Shown: in pieces, positions 7,095 to 14,050 of the stretch | How the letters are laid out: every line of letters starts with the position of its first letter | Position numbering within the stretch: the stretch's first letter is position 1 | NCBI GenBank assembly: GCA_027364825.1 | Contig: DAHXOM010000094.1 | Location: 1-14,750 of the forward strand | Origin: a bacterium | GTDB taxonomy: Bacteria > JAMCPX01 | Direction: 5' to 3' | Length of the DNA: 14,750 nucleotides | Program-made: the position numbers and the translations under genes | The notes under the pieces: generated by a model | What the model saw: only the letters and a program-made list of their open reading frames with translations | Database searches by the model: none | Told to the model about the DNA's origin: nothing

Positions 7095-8450
7095 ATGATT
7101 ATGAATGTTGTTATGTTAAGCAGACTGCAATTTGCAGTGACAATTATGTTTCACTTTATTTTTGTTCCTCTTACGCTGGGCTTATCCCTATTAATTGCAT
7201 ACATGGAAACAAGGTATGTGATCACTCATAATAACATGTATTTAAAGAATACAAAATTCTGGGGCAGGTTGTTTATAATAAATTTTGTTCTTGGGGTAGT
7301 AACCGGTATTGCCATGGAATTTCAATTTGGCATGAACTGGGCAGGATATTCAAAGTATGTCGGCGACATCTTCGGTGCACCCCTTGCCATTGAGGCAACA
7401 GTCGCATTCTTTTTGGAATCTACTTTTATAGGTTTATGGATCTTTGGCTGGAATAAGATATCAAAGAAGGCACATGCTATTTCTATGTGGCTGGTTGCTT
7501 TTGGCACCAATATGTCTGCATTCTGGATCCTGATCGCAAATGGCTGGATGCAGCACCCTGTCGGCTATGTTCTTAATAATGGAAGGGCTGAGATGGTTGA
7601 TTTCTGGGCAGTGGTAACAAACACCTACGGAGTATTGGAATTTTTTCACACCGTATTTGCCGGGTATGTTGTTGCAGGGTTTTTTGTAATGGGTGTATCG
7701 GCATATCATCTCCTGAAAAACAATGCCGGTGAAGTTTTTAAAACATCATTTAAAATTGCGGCAACCTTCAGCCTTGTAAGTGCCCTGATGGTATTTTTTG
7801 TCGGTGATTTTCAGGCTTCGGATGTTGCCAGAACACAACCGGCAAAGTTTGCTGCAATGGAATCCGTATGGACGACCGAAAAGCCGGCACCGTATTATCT
7901 TTTAATAGTGCCTGACGAAAAAGACGAAGGGAATGCATTGGAAACATTTAAGCTACCGGGCATGTTGAGCATGCTTGCCTTTCATAACCGTGATGAAGAG
8001 GTAAAAGGACTCAAAGACTTCCCAAAATCAGACCGGCCGCCCGTCTTGCCGAGTTTTCTCAGTTTCAGGTTAATGGTCGGTCTGGGCATGTTGTTTCTGC
8101 TGCTCAGTCTTATGGCTGTTATCCTGGTACGAGTAAACCTGCCGGGCCTCATGCGCATATTCCTTAAGGTCATGCTGTACGCAATACCCCTGCCGTATAT
8201 TGCAAACTTCCTCGGCTGGACACTTGCAGAAGTCGGCAGGCAGCCATGGATTGTCTACGGTGTATTAAAAACATCCGACGCAGTATCAAGCTCTATCAGT
8301 ACTTCACAGGTGCTCATATCGCTGATAAGCTTTACCGTGGTTTACGGTGAGCTCGCAATCGTGGATATATACCTTTTAACAAAATATGCGAAAGAGGTTC
8401 CTCCGGAGGATATACCAAGCAGTCAGGATGCAAAAGGTCAGGAGGCATAA
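7095..8450 (+). CDS. cydA: Cytochrome bd ubiquinol oxidase subunit I
   Basis: The haem-carrying subunit of cytochrome bd oxidase, an inner-membrane enzyme that oxidises quinol and reduces oxygen to water with high affinity. Haem ligands are present: His20 (MFHFIFVP, high-spin b), His185 (EFFHTVFAGYV, b558) and Met327 in SFRLMVGLG (the E. coli Met393 position). The proton-path and haem-d glutamates are also kept: Glu100 and Glu108 in GAPLAIEATVAFFLEST, and Glu379 in GWTLAEVGRQPW. About nine membrane helices are visible. With 451 residues and a compact quinol loop (about 237-318, with KFAAME conserved), it is the short Q-loop type rather than the long E. coli type. AAGGAG precedes the gene: ATG 7095 is 4 bases away and ATG 7101 is 10 bases away. 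The latter gives MNVVMLSRLQFA, like many homologues, so either start is possible. cydB follows one base after the stop. Confidence 0.96.
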   Translation: MIMNVVMLSRLQFAVTIMFHFIFVPLTLGLSLLIAYMETRYVITHNNMYLKNTKFWGRLFIINFVLGVVTGIAMEFQFGMNWAGYSKYVGDIFGAPLAIEATVAFFLESTFIGLWIFGWNKISKKAHAISMWLVAFGTNMSAFWILIANGWMQHPVGYVLNNGRAEMVDFWAVVTNTYGVLEFFHTVFAGYVVAGFFVMGVSAYHLLKNNAGEVFKTSFKIAATFSLVSALMVFFVGDFQASDVARTQPAKFAAMESVWTTEKPAPYYLLIVPDEKDEGNALETFKLPGMLSMLAFHNRDEEVKGLKDFPKSDRPPVLPSFLSFRLMVGLGMLFLLLSLMAVILVRVNLPGLMRIFLKVMLYAIPLPYIANFLGWTLAEVGRQPWIVYGVLKTSDAVSSSISTSQVLISLISFTVVYGELAIVDIYLLTKYAKEVPPEDIPSSQDAKGQEA

Positions 8451-8451
8451 T

Positions 8452-9477
8452 ATGATGTTACAGATACTATGGTTTATTCTCTGGGGAGTGTTGTGGACCG
8501 TATATTTCATGCTTGACGGCTTTGACCTTGGGACAGGTATGCTTCAGCTTTTTTATGCTAAAAAAGACGAGGAAAGGCGGTTGATGTTAAACGCCATCGG
8601 ACCTGTATGGAACGGCAACGAGGTTTGGCTTATAACGGCAGGGGGCGCGACTTTTGCCGCATTCCCGACAACCTATGCACTTATGTTCAGTTATCTCTAT
8701 TCAGCCCTCCTCATTATCCTTTTCAGCCTGATACTGAGAGGGGCGGCACTGGAGTTCAGAACAAAGGTCAGCGGGGCTGCATGGCAGAAGGCATGGAATA
8801 TTATTCTCTTCATCGGCAGTGTTGTGCCTGCCCTGCTGTTCGGTGTTGCATTCGGCAACATATTCCACGGCCTGCCGATGGATGCCCATGGATACCATGG
8901 AACCCTCTTGGCATTGCTCAATCCCTATGGCCTGCTTACCGGTTTACTGTTTGTTGTTTTATTCATTGAGCAGGGGAGTCTGTGGCTTGCCCGGAAAACC
9001 AACAATGAACTTAAAAAACGCATGACAAATATAGCGAATAAAAATTGGATGATACTCGTGGTGCTTACCGTGATCTTTTTAATCTACACAGGGTTTGACA
9101 CGCATCTTTATCAAAATTATTATGCACATCCGGTATTGGTTGCAGTACCGGTGCTTGCAGCTATAGCCCTGGTAATGATAAGATTTTTTACGTCAAAAGC
9201 AGCTCAGAAGGCATTTTATCTTTCGTGCGTCGCCATAGTGCTTATCATGGCCACAGCCCTTATCGGGCTTTATCCGAACCTGATTCCATCGAGCATTGGG
9301 CCTGCTTACAGCCTGACCATATTCAACTCATCATCCGGCACTTACACCCTGAAGATAATGACTGTTGTCGCACTGATCTTCGTCCCGATAGTGATTCTTT
9401 ATCAGGCATGGGTATACAGGATCTTTAAGGCAGGCAGTACGATTGAAGAAATAATGAAGGATAAGGATGCATATTGA
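8452..9477 (+). CDS. cydB: Cytochrome bd ubiquinol oxidase subunit II
   Basis: Second structural subunit of the bd oxidase, needed for haem assembly and complex stability in the membrane. The start is ATG 8452, one base past the cydA stop, with AGGAGG ending 6 bases upstream; this gives 341 residues. An in-frame upstream ATG at 8386 lies inside cydA and is unlikely. Family motifs: YFMLDGFDLGTGM (19-31), AIGPVWNGNEVWLITAGGATFAAFP (about 48-72), then repeated hydrophobic helices (eight or nine) with GLLFVVLFIEQGSLWLA and a C-terminal YQAWVYRIFKAG. No cydX-like small ORF and no cydDC genes follow, so the operon seems to be cydAB only. The stop codon is the first base triplet of a hairpin (9475-9512). 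Confidence 0.95.
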   Translation: MMLQILWFILWGVLWTVYFMLDGFDLGTGMLQLFYAKKDEERRLMLNAIGPVWNGNEVWLITAGGATFAAFPTTYALMFSYLYSALLIILFSLILRGAALEFRTKVSGAAWQKAWNIILFIGSVVPALLFGVAFGNIFHGLPMDAHGYHGTLLALLNPYGLLTGLLFVVLFIEQGSLWLARKTNNELKKRMTNIANKNWMILVVLTVIFLIYTGFDTHLYQNYYAHPVLVAVPVLAAIALVMIRFFTSKAAQKAFYLSCVAIVLIMATALIGLYPNLIPSSIGPAYSLTIFNSSSGTYTLKIMTVVALIFVPIVILYQAWVYRIFKAGSTIEEIMKDKDAY

Positions 9478-9512
9478 CCCCGTTAGAAAGGGCGTAACCA
9501 CCTAACGGGTCA
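9475..9512. terminator. Possible hairpin terminator after cydB
   Basis: TGACCCCGTTAG (9475-9486, starting with the cydB stop) and CTAACGGGTCA (9502-9512) form an 11-bp stem with one bulged C and a 15-nt loop. It is strong enough to end a message but lacks a T-run on either strand, so it may instead be an mRNA-stabilising or repeat-derived hairpin. Confidence 0.4.
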
Positions 9513-9513
9513 A

Positions 9514-9696
9514 AGAAGAAAGAGTTTGAGACGATGCGAAGTAAAACTCCTGTGAACTGCTTGCAATGCTTTCATAGTATTCTGCGTGGACCGCTTCTCT
9601 TTCGGAGTCAAAGATTCAAAATGCATGCTGTGCTCACAATCTCCTTTAGCGAAAAGAGCTATGTTTTACGAGCAGAGGCGAACAACTCTTTCTTCT
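9514..9696. repeat. Intergenic element bounded by 13-bp inverted repeats
   Basis: AGAAGAAAGAGTT at 9514-9526 has its exact complement at 9684-9696; a second block, GTAAAAC at 9541-9547, has its complement at 9663-9669. The arms are 34 nt each and symmetric, with a 14-nt unpaired middle on both sides and about 115 nt between the arms. The two unpaired middles resemble each other in direct orientation (10 of 13 bases). A 69-codon plus-strand frame (9534-9743) and a 38-codon minus-strand frame (9510-9626) cross it, but neither has a good ribosome site or recognisable protein. It looks like a mobile-element remnant or a structured RNA, and fills most of the 255-bp gap between cydB and dapL. Confidence 0.45.
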
Positions 9697-9732
9697 CACG
9701 GATAAGCAAACTTCCCGCTTGCATTTTTCGGG

Positions 9733-10902
9733 TTAACCTTTAGCCAATACCTTCGCTATTTTTTCACATGCCTTTTGGATCTGGTCTTCTTTGTTGGTAA
9801 CGGAAATCCGGAAGTAACCTTCGCCGGATTTACCGAACCCTATGCCCGGGGAGACCACAACCCCTGCCTGCTGTATCAGCTTCATGGTGAATGACATCGA
9901 ATCGATGTTGTCCGGCAGTTTTGTCCAGATGTAGAAGGTGGCATTCGCATTGAACGGCTCAAGTCCCGCAGCGGTTAGCGCTGAAGTCACCATGCGTACC
10001 CGTTTTTCATATATCTTTCTGAGCGGCTCAGTCAGAGCATCACCCCGTGTCAATGCCTTGATACCGGCCCACTGCACTGCCTGGAATACACCGGAATCTA
10101 TGTTCGTTTTTATCTTGCCGAGTCCTGCGATCAGCTCCTCGTTGCCGCAGGCAAACCCTATCCTCCATCCCGTCATACTGAATGTTTTTGAAAGGGAATG
10201 GAATTCTATGGCAACATCCATTGCACCCGGGTACTCGAGTATGGAGTGCGTTTTTTCCCCGAAATAAATCTCCGAGTATGCTGCATCGTGGGCTATGATG
10301 ATATTGTGCTTTTTCGCAAAGGCTATGACCTTTTTGAAAAAGGCCCCATCCGCGGTTGCGGACGTCGGGTTGTTCGGATAATTGATAAAGAGCATTTTTG
10401 CTTTTTCCAGGATCTGCGCCGGGATGCTTTCGAGAGACGGCATGAAATTGTTCTTCCTGGTAAGCGGCAGTGCGTACGGTGTTCCCCCTGCAAAGATTGT
10501 GGAGGCAAAGTAAACAGGATAACCGGGTTCTGTGTACAGGACAACATCGCCCGGGTTGACGAATGCCAGAGGGAAATGTGCGATGCCCTCCTTCGAGCCT
10601 ATCAACGAGAGTACCTGTCTTTTGTAATCAAGGGTCACGCCGAACCTTTTGTGAAACCACTCTGCTGCAACCTCCCTGAACTTGTCCATGCCTGAGTAAG
10701 AAGGATAAATATGGTTTAAAGGGTCTATTGCTGCGGATTTCAGGGCATCCACAACCTCGCCGGATGTCGGCAGATCAGGGTCCCCGACCCCGAGATCGAT
10801 TATCGTATTGCCCAGGGCAATCTGCTCGGATTTAATCCTGTCGAGCTCTGCAAACAGGTACTGCGGCAGCATCTGAAGTCTTTCTGCATATTTAAACGGC
10901 AT
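9733..10902 (-). CDS. dapL: LL-diaminopimelate aminotransferase (class I/II PLP aminotransferase)
   Basis: Predicted to convert tetrahydrodipicolinate to LL-diaminopimelate in one step with glutamate as amino donor, the shortcut route to meso-DAP and lysine; cytosolic PLP enzyme. Fold-type I features: DLGVGDPDLPT near residue 37, YPSYSGMDKFREVAAEWF (66-83), NYPNNPTSA with Asn178, HDAAYSEI with Asp206 and Tyr209, the PLP lysine Lys239 in SLSKTFSMTGWRIGF, and Arg365 in YFRIS, which binds the substrate carboxylate. Length is 389 residues, typical for DapL (about 390-410). The start at 10902 (MPFKYAERL) was chosen because AGGAG lies 6 bases upstream; ATG 10908 directly abuts the Shine-Dalgarno, and a longer frame to 10998 adds a non-conserved Cys-rich leader. 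Other alpha-amino-acid aminotransferases of this family are the main alternative. Confidence 0.85.
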   Translation of the reverse strand: MPFKYAERLQMLPQYLFAELDRIKSEQIALGNTIIDLGVGDPDLPTSGEVVDALKSAAIDPLNHIYPSYSGMDKFREVAAEWFHKRFGVTLDYKRQVLSLIGSKEGIAHFPLAFVNPGDVVLYTEPGYPVYFASTIFAGGTPYALPLTRKNNFMPSLESIPAQILEKAKMLFINYPNNPTSATADGAFFKKVIAFAKKHNIIIAHDAAYSEIYFGEKTHSILEYPGAMDVAIEFHSLSKTFSMTGWRIGFACGNEELIAGLGKIKTNIDSGVFQAVQWAGIKALTRGDALTEPLRKIYEKRVRMVTSALTAAGLEPFNANATFYIWTKLPDNIDSMSFTMKLIQQAGVVVSPGIGFGKSGEGYFRISVTNKEDQIQKACEKIAKVLAKG

Positions 10903-10934
10903 GTCCATCTCCTTCTCTCTTTGTACTCCTGTGC

Positions 10935-10963
10935 TGTATAAAAGATTGTGCTGAAAAAAGCAA
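10935..10963 (-). promoter_or_regulatory. Candidate sigma-70 promoter of dapL
   Basis: Reading the minus strand, TTGCTT (10958-10963) and TATACA (10935-10940) are spaced 17 bp. The predicted start near 10928 gives a leader of about 26 nt that includes the AGGAG ribosome site of the 10902 start. Confidence 0.5.
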
Positions 10964-11042
10964 CAGGCTTGATACCGGCTGCCTTTTTGGGGAAGCACAA
11001 GACAATCATGAAAAACGGGCAGGACAGTATCTCTGTGTAAAC

Positions 11043-11065
11043 TTCCTCTCCTCAGAGGAGAGGAA
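11043..11065. repeat. GC-rich hairpin between dehalogenase and dapL
   Basis: TTCCTCTCCT (11043-11052) and AGGAGAGGAA (11056-11065) form a perfect 10-bp stem with a 3-nt loop, followed by AGAGGTGAGG. The layout (C-rich palindrome then a G-rich GGTGRGG tail) matches the half-units in the element at 407-609, so it is probably one more member of the same dispersed palindrome family. It sits just downstream of the dehalogenase stop and could also end transcription. Confidence 0.55.
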
Positions 11066-11087
11066 AGAGGTGAGGTCTCTTCGTTCT

Positions 11088-12002
11088 CTATCTCTTTTCC
11101 CCTATGCCTTTTAAAAATTTCACTATCGCTGCTGCGAGGTCCCCGGGATTGTCCTCCTGAAGAAAATGTGCCGCTTTCAGGATGGTTGTATGCGGCTGTC
11201 CCGCTGTTCCGGGTACGGCCTGTTGGAAGAAGAGGTCTCCGCCCTTTGTTATCGGGTCAGAATCGCTGAACGCCGTGAGGAACGGCTTGTCCCACTTAAA
11301 CAATGTTTCCCATGCCTTCCTGTTCGGCCTTGATGCCGGGTCATCCGGTGAGATGGGAACAATGACCGGGAACTGGCGCGCACCGGCCTTGTACCGGTCG
11401 TCCGGGAATGGGGCGTCATATGCGGCAAGAACATCGGCAGGCGGATCGTTGTGGCATCCTCGCCGGACAATATCGCTCACAGAGAATTCCTCTGTGTTCT
11501 GTGAGAAATCACGCCATCGCAGGAATGCATTGCCCGGAGGGATATCCCCTGTCGGGAGGAATGTATTACATGCTGTTATGCTGTTGAACAGCGAGGGCTC
11601 TTCTCCCGCAACCCGTAGCCCTATAAGACCGCCCCAGTCATGGCAGACCAGGTTTATGCCCTTGAGGTCCAGTACCGTTATGAATTCCTTAATCCATTCG
11701 ACATGGCTCTGGTACGTGTAATCCTCCCTGCGGACTGGCTTGTCGGATTTTCCGAACCCGATAAGATCCGGGGCAATGGCGCGGAACCCTGCGCTAACAA
11801 TATGAGGGATAATCTTCCGGTATAGATAACTCCATGTCGGCTCGCCGTGCAGCATCAGTACGGGCATTGCGCCTGCTTTCCCCTCATCGACATAGTGCAT
11901 ACGGAGCCCGTCTACTGTGGTGTAATGCGGAGAGAAAGGGTAGTCCTTCAGATTTCTGAAATATTCATCAGGTGTGCGTAAAAACTCTTTTGTACCGTTC
12001 AT
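11088..12002 (-). CDS. Haloalkane dehalogenase (alpha/beta hydrolase, HLD-I type)
   Basis: Predicted to hydrolyse carbon-halogen bonds of haloalkanes to alcohol plus halide. The 304-residue protein resembles DhlA of Xanthobacter across its length. Oxyanion region HGEPTWSYLYRK (52-63); nucleophile elbow CHDWGG with Asp122 and the halide-binding Trp123; second candidate halide-binding Trp163 in the cap (FLRWRDF); catalytic acid Asp249 in FSDSDPIT; base His279 in KAAHFLQED. The full pentad of subfamily I is therefore present. APDLIGFGKSDKPVRREDYTY and YDAPFPDDRYKAGARQFP are also typical. There is no signal peptide. The start is ATG 12002 with GGAGG 6 bases upstream. Upstream, a perfect TTGACA on this strand (12082-12087) has only a poor -10, and beside it begins the 10-bp motif array. 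Epoxide hydrolase is excluded by the Trp at the elbow. Native substrate unknown. Confidence 0.88.
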   Translation of the reverse strand: MNGTKEFLRTPDEYFRNLKDYPFSPHYTTVDGLRMHYVDEGKAGAMPVLMLHGEPTWSYLYRKIIPHIVSAGFRAIAPDLIGFGKSDKPVRREDYTYQSHVEWIKEFITVLDLKGINLVCHDWGGLIGLRVAGEEPSLFNSITACNTFLPTGDIPPGNAFLRWRDFSQNTEEFSVSDIVRRGCHNDPPADVLAAYDAPFPDDRYKAGARQFPVIVPISPDDPASRPNRKAWETLFKWDKPFLTAFSDSDPITKGGDLFFQQAVPGTAGQPHTTILKAAHFLQEDNPGDLAAAIVKFLKGIGEKR

Positions 12003-12081
12003 AGAACACCTCCATCGTTCCGGAGTATATCACAAGGAGAAAAAATCTTAAACCACCAGACAAATCTGGAGCCACAATTTG

Positions 12082-12087
12082 TGTCAA
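12082..12087 (-). promoter_or_regulatory. Perfect -35 box upstream of the dehalogenase gene
   Basis: The minus strand reads TTGACA here, 80 bases before the ATG at 12002. The matching -10 at 17 bp (TTTGTC) is poor, so transcription might need an activator. Motif array copies begin 12 bp further upstream, which is a reasonable place for such a protein. Confidence 0.4.
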
Positions 12088-12098
12088 AGATAGCTTTT

Positions 12099-12256
12099 AT
12101 TCGTATCATTTCGTATCATGATACGAAATGATACGAATCACGCATGATACGAATGATGATGCGAATGTTTGTAACAGCTTATAAAACAATGACTTTAAAA
12201 ATTATTTCGTTGCATTCGTATCAGATTCGTATCACATTCATATCATTTTCGTATCA
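12099..12256. repeat. Array of ten 10-bp motifs (ATTCGTATCA) with a perfect 40-bp palindrome
   Basis: Forward copies (ATTCGTATCA or TTTCGTATCA) start at 12099 and 12109; reverse-complement copies start at 12119, 12129, 12145 and 12157; four more forward copies start at 12214, 12225, 12236 and 12247 at a strict 11-bp step. Two copies differ by one base at the central G or A (12157-12166 TGATGCGAAT; 12236-12245 ATTCATATCA). Positions 12099-12138 form an uninterrupted 40-bp palindrome able to extrude a 20-bp cruciform. The copies at 12145-12166 are also inverted relative to 12214-12234, making a larger stem around an AT-rich 47-bp centre. This looks like iterated protein-binding sites. No repeat-spacer pattern of CRISPR type is present. 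Confidence 0.85.
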
Positions 12257-12616
12257 AAACAACAATAATATCAAATTGACGAGGTTTAATGTCATGTTTG
12301 GAAAAATTGTGTAAAGAACTACCCTGGTCTTTGCCCTCTCTTACGTCATTCCTGTCCCACCTTGGCTGGATAAAATTCAACTTTTGTCACCCTCCCTTGA
12401 CGGGAGGGCGGGGTATCCATCCGGGGGATGGGTCGGATGAAAGGGAGAGCGATTTCTATTCCGTCCTCCCCAACAAGCAGTGCAGGGGCGGGCGTGTAAA
12501 TCCTATTCATTTCCATAGAAAACTCGCCGGTGTTACACTTCTGCGTCATCCCCCTTACATAAGGGGGATACAAGGGAGTTACTTCGCCCCGTTATTGTAT
12601 TCAACTCACCCAATCC
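12257..12616. repeat. Gene-free repeat-rich stretch with two GC hairpins
   Basis: No credible gene is seen. It holds a CCCTCCC/GGGAGGG hairpin (12390-12396 with 12402-12408, loop TTGAC), a perfect 10-bp stem ATCCCCCTTA/TAAGGGGGAT (12548-12557 with 12560-12569), and between them a degenerate repeat (about 12417-12515) resembling 14157-14245. A 154-codon frame (12289-12753) runs through these repeats; only its last 34 codons look like protein. Confidence 0.55.
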
Positions 12617-12641
12617 TTGTCCTTTCCCCTGCGGTTTGCTA
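12605..12641 (+). repeat. 37-bp direct repeat, left copy
   Basis: Matches 14714-14750 at 35 of 37 positions, with the last 27 identical. Weaker similarity extends left to about 12582 (versus about 14692). It carries the -35 box of the promoter below; the right copy runs off the window end, so the repeat may be longer. Confidence 0.85.
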
Positions 12642-12645
12642 TACA
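12617..12645 (+). promoter_or_regulatory. Candidate promoter ahead of the truncated R-M-like ORF
   Basis: TTGTCC (12617-12622) and TATACA (12640-12645) are 17 bp apart. The expected start point is at about 12652, the first base of the ATG of the short ORF, suggesting a leaderless message. It could now drive the lipoprotein gene that follows. Confidence 0.5.
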
Positions 12646-12651
12646 AAACTC

Positions 12652-12753
12652 ATGGACACTCAACTTCCCCAACCAGTATCCGAACTCATAGAACGGTTTG
12701 AAATAAACCAGCAATCTTTTGTCCAGTACCAAAGGCTAACCCCTGTACTTTAA
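12652..12753 (+). pseudogene. Truncated N-terminus of a restriction-modification-like protein
   Basis: A 33-codon frame reads MDTQLPQPVSELIERFEINQ, then QSFVQYQRLTPVL and stop. The segment P-x-S/A-E-L-I/V-E-R-F-E-x-N is typical of the extreme N-terminus of large Eco57I-like or type I restriction/methylase proteins, where it is followed by a conserved region absent here. The resemblance ends near QYQ (about 12729), where a sequence related to 14301-14321 begins, so the gene seems to be broken there. No Shine-Dalgarno is present, consistent with leaderless expression from the promoter upstream. The stop overlaps the ribosome site of the lipoprotein gene, so the stub might act as an upstream leader. 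The family call is from memory of the motif and is moderate only. Confidence 0.5.
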
Positions 12754-12763
12754 GGAGGATAAG

Positions 12764-14050
12764 ATGAAAAAGCATTTAACTTTCTTATCGATATTTTTAC
12801 TCGTTATTCTTTTAATAACAGGATGCTCCGGCAAGAATGGAACTAATGCTATCGCAGGCAAAAACTTCCCCGTTATCAATAGCATTAGTGCTGCACCGAG
12901 CGTAGTGGTACCTGGAGGGACTGCAACGGCGGTGGTCGCTGCTTACGATCCTGCCGGTAATACGCTCAGCTATACATGGACAGCAACAACCGGCTGGTTA
13001 ATCTCAGGATACGGAACCACAGCAACGGTAATGGCACCATCAACTTATCATACCATTGGTTATATAACAGCAACTGTGAACGATAGCGTTGGCATGGCGG
13101 TTACAGGCACAGTGGTGTTAAGCACAACATCGCAGCTAATCACACATACTTATCCTGTAGGAGCAACCCCATGGGGCATAGCCATAGACAGTTCTGACAA
13201 TATCTGGGTTGCGTATTCTGGCACAAATACTGTGACCAAATTAAATCCTTCAGGTGCAGTTATTGGAACTTATACTACTGGCAATTGCCCCAATGGCATA
13301 GCAATAGATAGCTCCGGTAATGCATGGATTACCAATGCCTGCGATAATACCGTAACCGAGTTAAGCCCTCAAGGTGTAACCTTGGGTACTGATACTGTAG
13401 GCAGTGTTCCCCACGGTATAACTATAGATAATTCTGGCAACGTATGGGTGGTTAATACAAATAGTAACACCGTAACTAAGCTCTCATCTACCGGCATTAC
13501 CATCGGAACTTATGGTACAGGGGGTTCGCCTTACGGTATAGCCATAGATGCGAATGGTAATGTCTTGGTCACGGGCAATAATATAACCAAATTAAGTTCT
13601 GCTGGTATCACTTTGAGTACTTATGCCGTAGGTGGCGGACCCGGTATCGCAATAGATAGTAAAGGCAATATCTGGGTTGTTAGTAATGAAGGCAGCAATA
13701 GTGTAACCGAATTAAATCCTGCCGGTTTAACTATAGGAACATATACTGTAGGCGCTTATCCTATGGGCATAGCCATAGACAGTTCTGACAATATCTGGGT
13801 TACTAATAGTGATGCTGCGTTTGCTATTGGGGATAGCGGCAACACTGTAACCGAATTGAGCCCTACAGGTTCAACGATAGGGTTTTATCCAGTAGGAATA
13901 GGTCCTTGGGGAATTGCCGTAGATCATACTGGTAGTGTGTGGGTAACAAATGCCTACGATAATACAATAAGCGAGTTATTTGCTATTACTACAGGTCCTC
14001 AATATTTTCCCTGCACGGGTCCAGAATTCTCAGGTGGAGGAAACTGGTAA
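12764..14050 (+). CDS. Lipoprotein with Ig/PKD-like domain and seven-bladed beta-propeller
   Basis: A 428-residue secreted lipoprotein. The signal peptide MKKHLTFLSIFLLVILLITG ends in a lipobox with Cys21 (ITGC). Residues about 35-125 resemble an Ig/PKD-like sandwich (ISAAPSVVVPGGTATAVV, LSYTWTATTG, ITATVNDS). Residues about 129-410 hold seven repeats of about 40 residues with the pattern Y-x-V-G-x-x-P-x-GIAID-x-x-G/D-NIWV-x-N-x-x-NTVTKL-x-x-x-G-x-x-IGT. This is the NHL/Vgb-like propeller type, and seven units would close one ring. Blade 4 is shortened and blade 6 carries an insertion (SDAAFAIGDSG). No enzyme active site can be assigned; Vgb lyase catalytic residues were not recognised, so binding or structural roles are equally likely. 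AGGAGG lies 5 bases before the ATG. Expression probably comes from the promoter at 12617. Confidence 0.88.
   Translation: MKKHLTFLSIFLLVILLITGCSGKNGTNAIAGKNFPVINSISAAPSVVVPGGTATAVVAAYDPAGNTLSYTWTATTGWLISGYGTTATVMAPSTYHTIGYITATVNDSVGMAVTGTVVLSTTSQLITHTYPVGATPWGIAIDSSDNIWVAYSGTNTVTKLNPSGAVIGTYTTGNCPNGIAIDSSGNAWITNACDNTVTELSPQGVTLGTDTVGSVPHGITIDNSGNVWVVNTNSNTVTKLSSTGITIGTYGTGGSPYGIAIDANGNVLVTGNNITKLSSAGITLSTYAVGGGPGIAIDSKGNIWVVSNEGSNSVTELNPAGLTIGTYTVGAYPMGIAIDSSDNIWVTNSDAAFAIGDSGNTVTELSPTGSTIGFYPVGIGPWGIAVDHTGSVWVTNAYDNTISELFAITTGPQYFPCTGPEFSGGGNW
13174..13801 (+). repeat. Identical 37-bp direct repeats inside the propeller gene
   Basis: Bases 13174-13210 (blade 1) and 13765-13801 (blade 6) are identical over 37 bp although the other blades have diverged. 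They are 591 bp apart, exactly 197 codons, so recombination between them would delete blades in frame. This points to recent blade duplication or gene conversion. Confidence 0.8.

Noticed and set aside
9514..9696. Integron attC site
   Set aside because: Imperfect stem is attractive, but no GTTRRRY/RYYYAAC pair is found at the proper ends and no cassette gene or integrase is nearby.
9534..9743. 69-codon plus-strand ORF after cydB, considered as CydX
   Set aside because: No leading hydrophobic helix as in CydX, no ribosome site, and it runs into the dapL stop region; explained by the inverted-repeat element.
587..10933. 14-nt match TTGTACTCCTGTGC at 587-600 and 10920-10933
   Set aside because: Isolated short identity with no shared context; may be chance or a tiny repeat fragment.
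12099..12256. CRISPR array
   Set aside because: Units are 10 bp, occur in both orientations and have no unique 30-bp spacers; no cas genes present.
12289..12651. First part of a 154-codon plus-strand ORF
   Set aside because: Made of GC-rich hairpins and degenerate repeats; only the part after 12652 looks like protein.
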